Shown one piece after another: positions 33,720 through 45,099 of a stretch of DNA of 64,000 bases. Where the stretch lies: positions 2,670,545 through 2,734,544 of the forward strand of contig NC_088790.1 in assembly GCF_949628265.1 (NCBI RefSeq), given 5' to 3'. A model generated the notes under the pieces. That model searched no databases, was not told where the DNA came from, and saw only the letters and a program-made list of their open reading frames with translations. Source of the DNA: Cloeon dipterum. Lineage: Eukaryota > Arthropoda > Insecta > Ephemeroptera > Baetidae. The translations under genes and the position numbers were made by a program. How positions within the stretch are numbered: position 1 is the stretch's first letter; the number at the start of each line of letters is the position of its first letter.

Positions 33720-36700
33720 TGTACTTTCAGGGTTCCGAATTTTCCCCACCCGTATAAAACCCACCCGGGTTTTATCGGGTTTAACCAGGCTAAAAAACCC
33801 AATAAAACCCACTATTTTGCCCAAGCCTCCAATATTTTTAGTATCAAAAATAAAAAAATGCTGGGAAATAAAATTGTTTTTTGGCTGTTATCTTAACGCT
33901 GAAAAGGTACACTCAAAGAAAAAATTCTCATTTTGAGACGAAAAAATCGGCTCTCAAGTGAGAGTAAAAAAATTCGTCTCACTTTGAGAGCGAAAAGCGG
34001 CCTGCCGCTTTTGCGTCTCAATTTGAGACGAAAAAATCGGCTCTCAAAAGAGAGCGAAATTTTTCGTCTCACTTTGAGAGCGAAAAGCGGCCGGCCGCTT
34101 TTGCGTCTCACTTTGAGACGAAAAAATCGGCTCTCAAGTGAGAGCGAAATTTTTCGTCTCACTTTGAGAGCAAAAAGCGGCCGGCCGCGTTTCGCTCTCA
34201 AAGTGAGACGAAAAAATCGGCTTTCAACTGAGAGCGAAATTTTTCGTCTCACTTTGAGAGCGAAATGCGGCCGGCCGCTTTTGCTTCTCAATGTAGAGCC
34301 TAATCTGTTTTGTACTTACGATCGGCTATGGCAGGCCCCGCAGAACTTTATTTTCAATCCATTTGATGATCCGTTTGGCCGAAAAACTTGAAACGTCGAT
34401 CACGAACAGCATTATTACCGCACTTTTTGCCACTTAGGGACAATGCACTTGACATAAAACGACCTCAAAACCCGACTAAAAACGCCAGCGGCCAGCGTGA
34501 GCCCTTGCCGCGAAAATAGACGGACCAGCTGAAACTGAAACTTTAAAATGTAAACAATGACACTGATAGGCCAATTTTAATTTTTTGGACCAATCACAAA
34601 TTAGTTATGGTTATAATCTCACATCCTTGACTTTGACTGGCGCGAAGTCAGTCTGAAAAAATATAGGAACAAACTAATTTTTTTCAAATCAAGAGAGATG
34701 CCAACAATAATAAAAGTGGAAATAAATTATAAAATAAATACAAAATTAATTGAAATAATAAGTGGTATAATAATTAAAATTATGAAAGAGTAAAATATAA
34801 ATTAATATGGATAAAAGAAATTTAAATTAAAAAAATAAATAATTTAAACATGAAAATAAATACAGTCTTTAGGAATTATTGTTAAAAAACTTCTTAAATT
34901 CAAATCTGGAATATATAACATGCTTCATAAAACGAATAGCAGGTAGACTGGACACGGCTTAAAGAAGTATACATGGTTAGACTCTCAGTTACACTTTTAG
35001 GAATAAACCTTTTTTTAAACCAATTGCTTGCATAATTTTGAATGTTAATTTTTTGAATGTTAATGTCCAAATTCCCGGGAAATCCTGGCTTGCTGGTCAA
35101 TCTATGCATAAATGTCTCAAAATTTTTATTTGTAGCAAAATGTTTTCCTTTCCTGGTGCATGTTATCACATTTTACCATCGGGGCAGCTTCAGGCAAATT
35201 TGCGGACATTTGGAAGAGATGCGCCGTTATTATGTTTTTTCTTAATTGAGATGGTTTAAATATATTCAATTCAGATTAATTAGAATTGGTGGGTTAAAAT
35301 TAAAATTCTTGATAAAATTTCCAAGTTAAAAGCAGGTCCATACTGTCATGAAAGAAGACGAATACGATGCTGCTAATCACTAATTTACATCACTGATGAC
35401 AGTCCTCATCCAAAAAATATGCCAGATTGATTCAAATTATGTTGCTCAATGTTAATATGCCGCTCAGGAAACATTAAAACATGTAAATTTGTACGTGAAA
35501 TTGAAATCTATGATGTCCCTGTGGCCGACTCTAGATTTCTAAAGATTTAATCAAAATTAACATTCAAAATTATGCAAGCAATTGGTTTAAAAAAAGGTTT
35601 ATTCCTAAAAGTGTAACTGAGAGTCTAACCATGTATACTTCTTTAAGCCGTGTCCAGTCTACCTGCTATTCGTTTTATGAAGCATGTTATATATTCCAGA
35701 TTTGAATTTAAGAAGTTTTTTAACAATAATTCCTAAAGACTGTATTTATTTTCATGTTTAAATTATTTATTTTTTTAATTTAAATTTCTTTTATCCATAT
35801 TAATTTATATTTTACTCTTTCATAATTTTAATTATTATACCACTTATTATTTCAATTAATTTTGTATTTATTTCATAATTTATTTCCACTTTTATTATTG
35901 TTGGCATCTCTCTTGATTTGAAAAAAATTAGTTTGTTCCTATATTTTTTCAGACTGACTTCGCGCCAGTCAAAGTCAAGGATGTGAGATTATAACCATAA
36001 CTAATTTGTGATTGGTCCAAAAAATTAAAATTGGCCTATCAGTGTCATTGTTTACATTTTAAAGTTTCAGTTTCAGCTGGTCCGTCTATTTTCGCGGCAA
36101 GGGCTCACGCTGGCCGCTGGCGTTTTTAGTCGGGTTTTGAGGTCGTTTTATGTCAAGTGCATTGTCCCTAAGTGGCAAAAAGTGCGGTAATAATGCTGTT
36201 CGTGATCGACGTTTCAAGTTTTTCGGCCAAACGGATCATCAAATGGATTGAAAATAAAGTTCTGCGGGGCCTGCCATAGCCGATCGTAAGCACAAAACAG
36301 ATTAGGCTCTACATTGAGAAGCAAAAGCGGCCGGCCGCATTTCGCTCTCAAAGTGAGACGAAAAATTTCGCTCTCACTTGAGAGCCGATTTTTTCGTCTC
36401 AAAGTGAGACGCAAAAGCGGCCGGCCGCTTTTCGCTCTCAAAGTGAGACGAAAAATTTCACTCTCTTTTGAGAGCCGATTTTTTCGTCTCAAATTGAGAC
36501 GCAAAAGCGGCAGGCCGCTTTTCGCTCTCAAAGTGAGACGAATTTTTTTACTCTCACTTGAGAGCCGATTTTTTCGTCTCAAAATGAGAATTTTTTCTTT
36601 GAGTGTAATACTGCATTTTTGCACATTGAAAAATTCGCCAGTCCCGGGCCATGAGGATTAAATTTCTTCGTTTCTTGAAAAAATGCAGTGAATAGCAAAT

Positions 36701-36809
36701 TTGAAAAAACCCAAAAAACCCCAAAAAAACCCATATTACCCCCCAATAAAACCCAGGTGGGTCGGGCAAAATGTAAGAAACCCGGGTTTTTTGGAACCCT
36801 GTGTACTTT
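33720..36809. mobile_element. hAT-like MITE with 8-bp target duplications, interrupted by a second element
   Basis: The terminal inverted repeats CAGGGTTCC (33728-33736) and GGAACCCTG (36793-36801) are perfect. TGTACTTT flanks both sides (33720-33727 and 36802-36809), an exact 8-bp duplication as made by hAT transposases. Internal CCACCCGGGTTTTAT and CCCAATAAAACCCA words lie on both shoulders. Without the inner insertion the element is about 376 bp and non-coding, so non-autonomous. A 2.7-kb palindromic element sits between 33910 and 36605. Confidence 0.88.
33910..36605. mobile_element. 2.7-kb palindromic DNA element with TA duplications and TGAGA/TCTCA arrays
   Basis: The ends CACTCAAAGAAAAAATTCTC and its complement are flanked by TA on both sides (33908-33909 and 36606-36607). 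Arms of about 1.14 kb (left) and 1.05 kb (right) are nearly identical in reverse complement; the spacer is about 35053-35554. Each arm starts with about 90-bp tandem units made of nested palindromes (GAGACGAAAAAATCGGCTCT, GCGGCCGGCCGC): four units on the left (33935, 34025, 34115, 34205) and three on the right, which explains the length difference. Both arms carry the same C-terminal protein fragment, NWFKKRFIPKSVTESLTMY, ending CYIFQI-stop (minus strand at 35169-34900 and plus strand at about 35555-35708). I do not recognise this protein. TA duplication hints at Tc1/mariner-like or another TA-targeting superfamily. Confidence 0.85.
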
Positions 36810-37135
36810 TTAAACTTGTTAAAATTTCATTCATAGAATGTCATTCAACAAATTTACTCCTAATATATTCCTATATAAAAACATTTTATGTGTAAAAAAA
36901 TGAATAAAAATGCATAATTACAGTTTCCCGTTCTCATATAAAATGTGCGAAATATATGTGCAAGTGCAAGGCTAATTTTATCAAATTCAGCCAGTCTTCT
37001 GTGTTGTGTAATGATATGTATTTCGTTATTTTCTTTCCCTAATTCCGTGTAAATAATACATAAATAAATCTAAATATATTGGCCAGCACCACAATTCTTA
37101 CACAAAATAAAAATTTACAGGGGATTTAACTCACT

Positions 37136-37384
37136 TTTCCGATCTTTAGGATGAAAATGTGAACTTTCCAGGATGGTCTCACGCGTTGATTTTCTGTTTC
37201 TGGTAACTCGAACTCGTGTTGTTTTGGTGCCACACCCCCTTCAGATGACTGCAACGCCCCCTTCTCGCACCAATCAGCGCGCTCGCTGAGCCAATTTAAA
37301 TGGCCGCACCTGCTGCAAAGCAAAATTGTGAGTTCTCGTCCTGTTTTGTACACAATTCACGCGGACCTTTGGACTAATTCGTAT
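37136..37384. promoter_or_regulatory. Probable two-way promoter for MRPS21 (-) and the tamo-like gene (+)
   Basis: A GC-richer island with CCAATCAGCGCGC lies between two exon ends. The minus-strand exon ends at 37135 (donor GTGAGT), and the plus-strand leader ends at 37453 (donor GTATTA). Its exact start sites cannot be read from sequence. The interval 36810-37130 shows nothing else. Confidence 0.45.
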
Positions 37385-37599
37385 TTTCTTTGACCAGACA
37401 ACGTGAATTGACTCAAAGAAACGGTTTGGCTTGGCCTGATTTCGTCTATGAAGGTATTATTTCTCCTAAACCGATTCGCCTATGTATTTACCTAGTTGTA
37501 TTTATTTTTATCCCTCGCGAAGCATGTACTATGTAATGAGATCCCTTTTATCATAATTCATTTAAGATTAAATTGACGATTTATTTCAGCCGTGAGGAC

Positions 37600-40500
37600 A
37601 TGAATGGGGGCAGAGACGATGCTTTTCGCACCATGTACCAGTTGTCCCCGGCGCAGTTTTCCGAGAAAATCGCCCGAGCCCGGGGGACAGCGGACGAGGG
37701 GCAAATCTACTCGATGCAAATGCTCATGGAGAACACGAATTTTGAGTACATCACGGCTGAAGACGGTCCCTTGAAAATCGAGCTGCGAGACAAGCTGCAA
37801 GGTTTGCTTGAAAGCGAATTATTTATTTGACACGGTGCCAGATTATGATTTTATCCTTCCATTCCAGATTTGGTGGAGTCGTGGGTGTGCTCGACGCCGG
37901 TGTCGAGAAAATTCTACTGGTACACGATTCACATGCTGGTCACCAGGTCACTGAAGGCACCGCAAAATATTGAGAATCCAGCTAGAAAAGTGGCCGATGC
38001 GTTTTTGGCTCTGGCAAAATACGCCGGAAATATTTTCTCCAACCCTTGGAGGCCCGAATTCCGGCAGATAACTGTATGGGATTATTATAGACTCTTTTAG
38101 AAGAAACAAATTAATTAAATCTGTGGTAATTAGCTCTTTGGAGGGTTCTGGTACCACGAAGTGGGAGCTGTGCTGGATAACCCAAATTGGATCCTCAGCA
38201 AACTCGGATATGCACCTACCAGAGAAAACGAGCACATTTGGGAACTGTCTTCAGACATTTCTGTTGAGACCCTGGGCGAAATCCACTGGGCCTCCCTGGA
38301 TTGCTTCGTGGCTGCAGTCGAGTGCCAGGTATTGCAATTTTCTGAGTTGTTCGTCTTGGTATCAACGGGATTTTGGCTCTGGAATCTGGACTTTATTATG
38401 ATGGCACTCTTCATGATTAAGAAGCGAAAAGTTAAAGTAAAAACTTAGTTTCACAAAAATATTCACGCTTTATTAGTTTATTTTTTTCTAAAAGTGCAGG
38501 AAGTCTTTTTTCATCTGTCGCAGTTTTTGTAAATGCAGCCAACAGTTAAAATTAATTCATTTTTTTTTAAATTTTTTTATCGAGTTTTTCGACAAAATAA
38601 TTTGTTTTACATCGATTTTGAGAAGACTTATTGGTTTCAACAAATTAAAATCAAATATTAACAGGGTGCCAAGAAATGGGCCGATAGTTTATTTTCCTTT
38701 CAAAATGATTGATAACCAAATACCACGAAACGTTGGATTATGACTGAATATTTTAAAGATTTCAAATTATTTGCATTCATTAGAGGGCGTATTCCGCGGG
38801 AACTTTGAAAAAGGGTGTGGTTCCAAGAAGGAGTGGCTCGTTTCGCCAAGCGTGGGAATAATTATTGTAAAAAATTTACTTTTTGCTAAGAAATCGCGGG
38901 GAATTTAAAAAGGAGGCGTGGCACGCTTCGCAGATCGTATTGTTCAAAGAAATCGCGGGAACTTTGAAATGTGGGCGTGCTTCCCAAGAAAAAAATAAAG
39001 AGGGCGTGGTACGTGTAAAAAATTGCGGGAAAACCGTTAACTTTGATAATTTTAATAAGAAAGTTTGCGATGGGGGCATGATTTTCAGGAAAAAATGGCG
39101 GGAATTGAACAATTTCCCCAAGATATTCGTCGCTAAAGTTGACACAGTCAGAATTCTTATTTGAAATTCCCGTCTAGAACTAAAAAATGGTGATCTATTT
39201 CTGTCCCAGATGATATCTCGCATCTTAAACTCTGTGCTAAGCCAAGAGCCGAGCGTGAGCCTGGACGAGGTGCTGCAGTACCGAGAAGCACACGTCGGCT
39301 CGTGGGAGTACGCCGTGCAGGGCCTTCTGTACCAGGCGCGCGCCCAGCGTTACGCCTCGCACTCGCAGCCCTACCCGTACCCCCTCCCTCATCCCCCTCC
39401 CCCTCCTCCTCATCAGCAGCAGCATCAACCTTGGTACCACCACCACCACCAACAGCAGCACCAGCACCACGCCGCTCAGGTGCCGCAAGTGCCGCCCCCT
39501 CCGCAGGTCTACTGTCCGCCGGCGGCACCGCACGAGGAAGCGCTCTACTACAACCACCTGCAGCACCAACAGCCGGCGCCGCAGTACTACCCGGCCACCT
39601 ACCAGCAACAAAGCCCAACCTACCTTTCCTACCAGTATCCGCAGCCGGCGCCGCAGCCACCCCCTCCCCCTCCGCCCCAGCAGCAGCAGCAGCAGCAGCA
39701 CTACGCCCAACCCTACTACGAGCAGTTTGACCCCTATCACCCGCAGCCTCCGGTCAATCAGCTGGAACAAATGCAAATCAAGGTATTCCCTCAATACTAG
39801 TGGGTTTTTTGTTTATTCTCTCACTTTGTCATAAAATACATTCATACACAAAAGTCATTTACAAAAAGGAATTCTCGAGAGAAAGGGCGAAACTTGAGGA
39901 AAACAAATTACTAACACCCTGTCCTGGAGGGCAAAAGCAGAAGTGAGCCCAGAAAAAAATCCAATTGAAATTCAGACCATTATTTTTCATATTTAAAATA
40001 TTTCGGAGCAGGGGCTTTCAAGGGCGCATGAGATGTCCAAAAATAATTAATTCGGAAAAATTCAATCGGAAATTGTCCGAAAAAAATTTAGCAGATGAAC
40101 TACCATAGCCTTACTGTCAGCTGTTCCGTAACACGCCAAATTTCAAATAATAAATCCATCTCCGTGTTAGACATTTTCCTTCCAGACAACTTCCATTTCG
40201 GACAAACATTCTGTTTGATATTACGAACAAACTTTGCATTTGGTAATTTGGATTAACTGGTGAAAATTTCAAATTAATACTTTTTTGTTAGATGATATCC
40301 TGACTGAAAATGAGAAAACTCTTGCTATATAAATGTAACAAATATCATTGGGTTTCAATAGCTGAAAAAGTTATTTTCTCGTTTAAACCAATCTTCGTAA
40401 GGCATTCAATGGGTGGTGACAGAGGGATGATTACTCAGTTGGAATTTCTGCTAATTTAATTTGTTTAAACGCTCGATTAGTTGAAAATTTTGACCATTTT

Positions 40501-41548
40501 TGATGGGGCGGAAAAGTGGTTGCTGGGGGTGAACACTTATATTTTTATCAGGCTATTTAGGGGATATCATGACGAGTGGAAAGGTGTGAAGTTATGTAAA
40601 TATAACGCGTAGAAGCGGAGATTAAGTGAAAAATGTGTTTTTCTTAAATGTAAATCGTCCAAATAAGACACGTTTTTCAACCATCTCAAATCTAAAGTTC
40701 TAAGGGTCACAAATACGAAACACTGCAACTATTTTACTCTGTTTTACGTCCCAAGACGAACTGAATTGTTTTTAGATTGGTTGACTCAAACCCGTTGCGT
40801 AGTGAGAGGAAAACAAATAAAGTGTTAATAAAAATTACGTTTTTTAGGAGTTTTAGAGGATAGTATGCTTTGGCTGTCCAGGGGAGGTTAAGACGAATCT
40901 AACGGTGTGTGGTTTTTGAAAATCTAACCATTAGAGGCTGAGTTTTAGGCATGAAACCATTTACCTAAATAACCTATTTGCAAAATTAATTCCAAATTAA
41001 TGACTGATTTGCAGGAAGAACCAAAGAGAGAGGCGAAGCAGCACCGGCCGGAGAGCTCATCATCTCGGAAGCACTCGCGCGCCAACTCGATGGACGCGGC
41101 CGCCGACCGGCACGCTGCTCTGAAGAAAAAGGAGGAGAAAAAGGACCACACGTGGGACTACGTGTACTCGGACCTGAGCTCCAAGGGCTACACCAAGGAC
41201 CTGGGCTCGCGGCCCAACATCCTGTCCGCCGCCGAGTCGAAGCGGGAGCAGCAGCAGCAGCAGCCGCCCCCTCCCCCTCCGGCGCCCAAGGAAGAAAAGG
41301 AGGGGAAGCAGGAGGGTGGTGGCGACGCGCTGGAGTGGAAGTGCAACGCGTGCACCTTCCTGAACCGCGCCGAGAGCAATATCTGCAGCATTTGCTTCAA
41401 GTCGAAAGACCCGGTGCCCGAGGTCAAGGTGCCCAACTTCGGCCCCGAGTGTCCAAAGTGCACCTTCAAAAACTATGTCGGACGCGACTACTGTGATGCG
41501 TGCGGCGCCCTCCTCCGCTCGCCTAGTCTCGTCGAAGACCTTGTTTGA
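37600..41548 (+). CDS. tamo: Tamozhennic/SPATA2-like adaptor with RanBP2-type zinc fingers
   Basis: Coding exons 37600-37801, 37868-38073, 38134-38328, 39210-39782 and 41015-41548 (phases 1,0,0,0) give 569 residues. A leader exon ends at 37453 and the ATG follows an acceptor. Residues 1-225 resemble the SPATA2/tamo PUB region (helical, SPVSRKFYWYTIH-like and FGGFWYHEVGAVL). Exon 5 adds a proline/glutamine/histidine-rich low-complexity stretch with runs of seven P and seven Q. The last exon has a Lys/Glu-rich part and two zinc modules, WKCNACTFLN...CSICFKSK and CPKCTFKN...CDACG. SPATA2 links CYLD to the LUBAC ligase; Drosophila tamo affects nuclear import of Dorsal. An immune-signalling adaptor role is inferred. 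Confidence 0.75.
38780..39120 (+). repeat. Tandem ~100-bp satellite, copy 5
   Basis: Repeated GCGTGGCACG, AATCGCGGG and TTTGAAATGTGGGCGTG words are spaced about 55-110 bp apart in the intron between exons 4 and 5 of the tamo-like gene. The next intron (39783-41014) shows only AT-rich sequence. Confidence 0.7.
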
Positions 41549-41744
41549 ACCCTTTTCTTTGTTTGTGTCCGCCAGGTGCACCAGTTTCGTTTGTTAATCA
41601 GAGTTATTTAATCGTTGATCTTATTGTTTTTCTCCTTTAACCTGTGACATACCAGGACTGTGAATTTTAGACCAATGAACGTTTTCTGGGCTTCCAGCCA
41701 TTAAATTAGCACAAAACATGCAATTTAAAACATTTTTCAGAGAT

Positions 41745-42600
41745 TAAACAGTTTGAAAGCATATTAAACTAAAATTTCTCGGAAAAGCTGTTTTTCCTGG
41801 AAAATAACCAAATTAGGGCCGTATATTTTGAAAAATATCCAACGAAAAGATAAAATCTTGACTGCAAGTCGTTAAATTTCTGTACGTGGTTTTCCCAGAG
41901 CACTTTTCTATTGAAAATATTTGGAAAACATGTAATTTTCCACAAGTGGAGCACATCATTCGATTCATCTCACTAAGCAGTATCAAAAAATGTAAAATTT
42001 ATTGGAATCTGATTAAGTTTTTCCTTTCCCCAATTTCCCGTAAAAGCCATTTTATCAATTGACTCGCTCTTATCAAATTTGATATAGCCAAACTAAAGCT
42101 TCATTTTATGAAAACCACCTGGGAAAAAATTACAGCTTACAGAAAGCCATCAAAGTCCTGCACGCGATTTTCCCAATAAACGTTTCCGCTGGAAATTGTG
42201 GAAAATCCTGAATTTTACTATAAATATGCAAGTTCCGCATTATTCGATGCGTCTCACAGAGCAGATTCCAAAAATTTAAAATTTTTAGAAACCCGACCAC
42301 TTCAATTTTATTTTCTCCCCAATTTCCCGGATAAGCCGTTTCAAAAATTGATTCTTATTTTGCGGCAGAAAGAAATTTTGAAATGGTGAAAATTTATGAA
42401 AGACTGTTTTTGAAAAATCAAATTGTTCCTTCTAGCCGTTACATTTCTGCATGTGAATTTCGCGGAAAATTTCGGAAAAATCCCGATCTGTTTCTAAATT
42501 ATTGAAATGACACATCATTCGATTCGTCTCAATGAGTTGATTTCAAAAATGTAAATTTTATTGAAATTCGCCCACTTTAAAAAATCATGGTAGAAGTGGA
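41745..42600 (-). repeat. ~285-bp satellite, locus 4 (about 3 monomers, reversed)
   Basis: CATTCGATTCGTCTCA-like cores lie near 41957, 42240 and 42518, about 280-285 bp apart, in reverse orientation to the copies among the odorant receptors. The array follows the tamo-like gene and precedes the convergent mARC gene. The remaining 42600-43200 shows no gene; TTTATT at 42928-42933 could be the mARC poly(A) signal. Confidence 0.75.
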
Positions 42601-43207
42601 ATCGAAAATATTTTGTCTAAAATTCACAGCCCTAGATATTAAGAATTCTGAGGAAATGCATTTGCTTTTTGAATTAGATAAATAATCTCCTATGAAAGTG
42701 CCTTTACGAAATTACATCCCAAAAATTAAAATAATAATTATGCTTCCAAAATAAGTCATGAAATTCGCCCCGTGTGCAATATAATAATTATGTTTCCTCG
42801 TTTGCTTCCTTTGTGCCATAGGCTGAAAGCGAATGTAACACGTTGACTGATGTGAGATCACTAAAAATCTTAATGTGTACAATGGGCTGTTAACACTAAA
42901 AGATTTCATAAATAAAATCTCGTTAACTTTATTTATTCCAACAATTTCGTCTTCATTTTAACACACACAGCTTAGCTTACCCCCATACGTTTGAAAATAG
43001 TTGTTATTAAATATTGCTTTAGTTTCTTTCATTGCTTTTCAAGGAAGCTCTCGCAGTATTAAAAATATATATTTTTTTAATTTTTCTGAGCCTTAATATA
43101 CCATTACGGTGATTGGAAAATAATTATTATACAACAAACAATATTTTAAATCGATTTTGATAAAAAATTTCCTTGTGATTGAGTTCTTTGGAATGGATTA
43201 TAGAAAT

Positions 43208-44743
43208 TCAGGCTTGAACAAAGACCGGATCACCGATGCGAACAGGGCCCTCTTGGTAAACAGCAATGTGCTGGCCCATAATCGGAGAGTCGCCGTGGAA
43301 TGGACGCACGGCCGGATCTGTGACCTGACGGTACCTTTAACAAACAAACCAAACTATAAGTTGAAAAACAAACTCAAGATGAATTAGCGTCTATTACGTT
43401 TTTAGAGTTTTCAGCGGCTCCATATTCTCATCCCGCTGGCCGGTGCTCGGATTGATTGTCGTGAACACACACCTAGATAAAGATGAAAAATATATAATTT
43501 TACGATTTGTTTTATTATTTACCTATCGCATGGCTTGGTGACTCTGAAAATGGTCTCGCCGATCCTGACCCATTGCCAGTCGTCCTCCTCGTATGGCTTG
43601 GCGCCGCTTCCGCTCACCACGAAATTAGGTCTGAACCAAAGGGGTGAGCATTTTGTCGTTCCCTCAGGTAGACGCTCGTTCAGGTCGGTGATGGAATTTT
43701 CATTGATGATCATGTACGCGTTGAAATCGCTAAAGCCACCCTAATTTTTTACAATTAAAAAAAAACAATCAAGGTGATTTCCAAACTCGGAATTTTAAAT
43801 GAAAAAATAATTTTCTTAGCTAATAATTGTCATTTTTACCCCATCTTTAGGCTTGGCCAGACTGTAGGACAAGTGTTTTTCTTTGATAGTCCGCGTTGAC
43901 TTTTCTTTTGGGTAATAAACGAGTCTGCAGCCAGAGTCCGATCCGATCATGAACTGTGAAAGCCACTTTGCAACGTTGTCGCCGCAGTCAATTGACTCCA
44001 CTGGCTGACCCCACACGCTGTAAAACAAAATATTTACAAAAATTAGTAAAAAATATAATCTGGAAATTTTTTTAGAGCTTTCAAATTCTTTTAATTAAAT
44101 GTTCATCCGCTTTTTATTTTTTTTTTTTGTATCTTTCCGTCAAATTTTGAGAGGGTGAATTTTAATTTTTATAAATTTGGTTGCCTTTTTGGATTTATTT
44201 TTCATTTTGACGCAAAAAAATGGTTTTTAATTTTTTACCAGCCGACGAGTTAATTTAAAAATCATTACAAAATATTTAGCGATTACTTTGCGACGATTTT
44301 TTCCTTGCCAGCTAAATCATCGATGGAGAAACTGATGTCAGGCATGTTCGGCGCGCTCAGGGTCAACACGGCGCCGTCGATTTTCGGCTGGATCAGTGTC
44401 ATCGTCGAGTACGTCCTTGCCGTCTTGAACTCGTGATCTTCACGAGTTACCATGAAAACTCTAAATTAAATTAGTTTATTATTATTTTTAATGAGTCGCA
44501 GTCGCACCTGTCTCTGAGAATGCCATTTTTGACTCCGAGAGTGGCGCAGAGAGCGTCGTCGAGTTCTACCACTCCGCAGGACTTGATCGGGAAGCACCAC
44601 AACTTGGAGAGTTGCCCAACCTGCCGCCATTTAGAGGGTGGTCGATTCTTTCGACTCCGATGGTACCAAGTGGCGGCCAATGTTAAGGCCACCGCGCCTC
44701 CGATTGCTAGCGCGGTGCTCGCCTCTCTCGACAACGTAGACAT
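43208..44743 (-). CDS. mARC: Mitochondrial amidoxime-reducing component (MOSC protein)
   Basis: Six exons: 44743-44508, 44460-44287, 44017-43840, 43740-43523, 43472-43398 and 43334-43208 (phases 2,2,0,2,2), 335 residues, the usual length. The N-terminus has a short leader and a membrane segment (ALAIGGAVALTLAATWYH), as expected for a protein anchored in the outer mitochondrial membrane. The MOSC N-domain (LWCFPIKSCGVVELDDA) is followed by the molybdenum-cofactor domain with RPNFVVSGSGAKPYEEDDW, the conserved cysteine in TKPCDRCVFT, and the C-terminal GPVRIGDPVFV. mARC works with cytochrome b5 and its reductase to reduce N-hydroxylated compounds. A leader exon probably ends at 45014. Confidence 0.9.
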
Positions 44744-45013
44744 GTCACTAAAATAATTCAATATTTTAATTTTCAATGGGAAAAAAATAATTAAATAGTT
44801 CAAATTAAATAAATAAAAAGAGTAATTTATAGGATAAAATTTCTAGTTTAGTGTATTAGATTTATGTATAGTCACCTGTTGTTGCAAGAAACGTAAATAA
44901 CAGAAAAAGGGAAAAAGCTGTTCAAATTAAACCTCAAATAATGTTATCTAATTTCTAGCGAATCGGCTGATTGAATTGAATAACAGAGATTAACAGGCTG
45001 ACATTGCTCTCAC

Positions 45014-45094
45014 CTTTGCCGTCTCGTGCAAGATCAGCTCACCACACGCCCCAGGCCCAATCAAGCTCGTCTGCCCAGACCCCAGACTTTTATC
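45014..45094 (-). promoter_or_regulatory. Probable mARC leader exon and TATA-like box
   Basis: On the minus strand GATAAAAG lies at 45094-45087, and a GC-rich leader runs to a donor GTGAGA at 45013. This fits a short untranslated first exon. Confidence 0.4.
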
Positions 45095-45099
45095 TCCCA

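Noticed and set aside
33893-34391. Long open frames on both strands across the 90-bp array (also 36214-36661)
   Set aside because: The 90-bp period is a multiple of three, so frames stay open by arithmetic. The peptides are Arg/Ser/Leu-rich repeats in the palindromic element, not a gene.
34900-35169. Minus-strand 89-codon frame as a host gene
   Set aside because: Its C-terminal half is duplicated in both arms of the palindromic element, so it is an element-borne protein fragment.
39157-39794. Minus-strand open frames over the tamo-like exon
   Set aside because: They are antisense shadows of the GC-rich, Pro/Gln-coding exon on the plus strand.
41060-41581. Minus-strand 173-codon frame over the zinc-finger exon
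   Set aside because: Antisense shadow. The plus strand encodes clear zinc-finger motifs in the correct splice phase.
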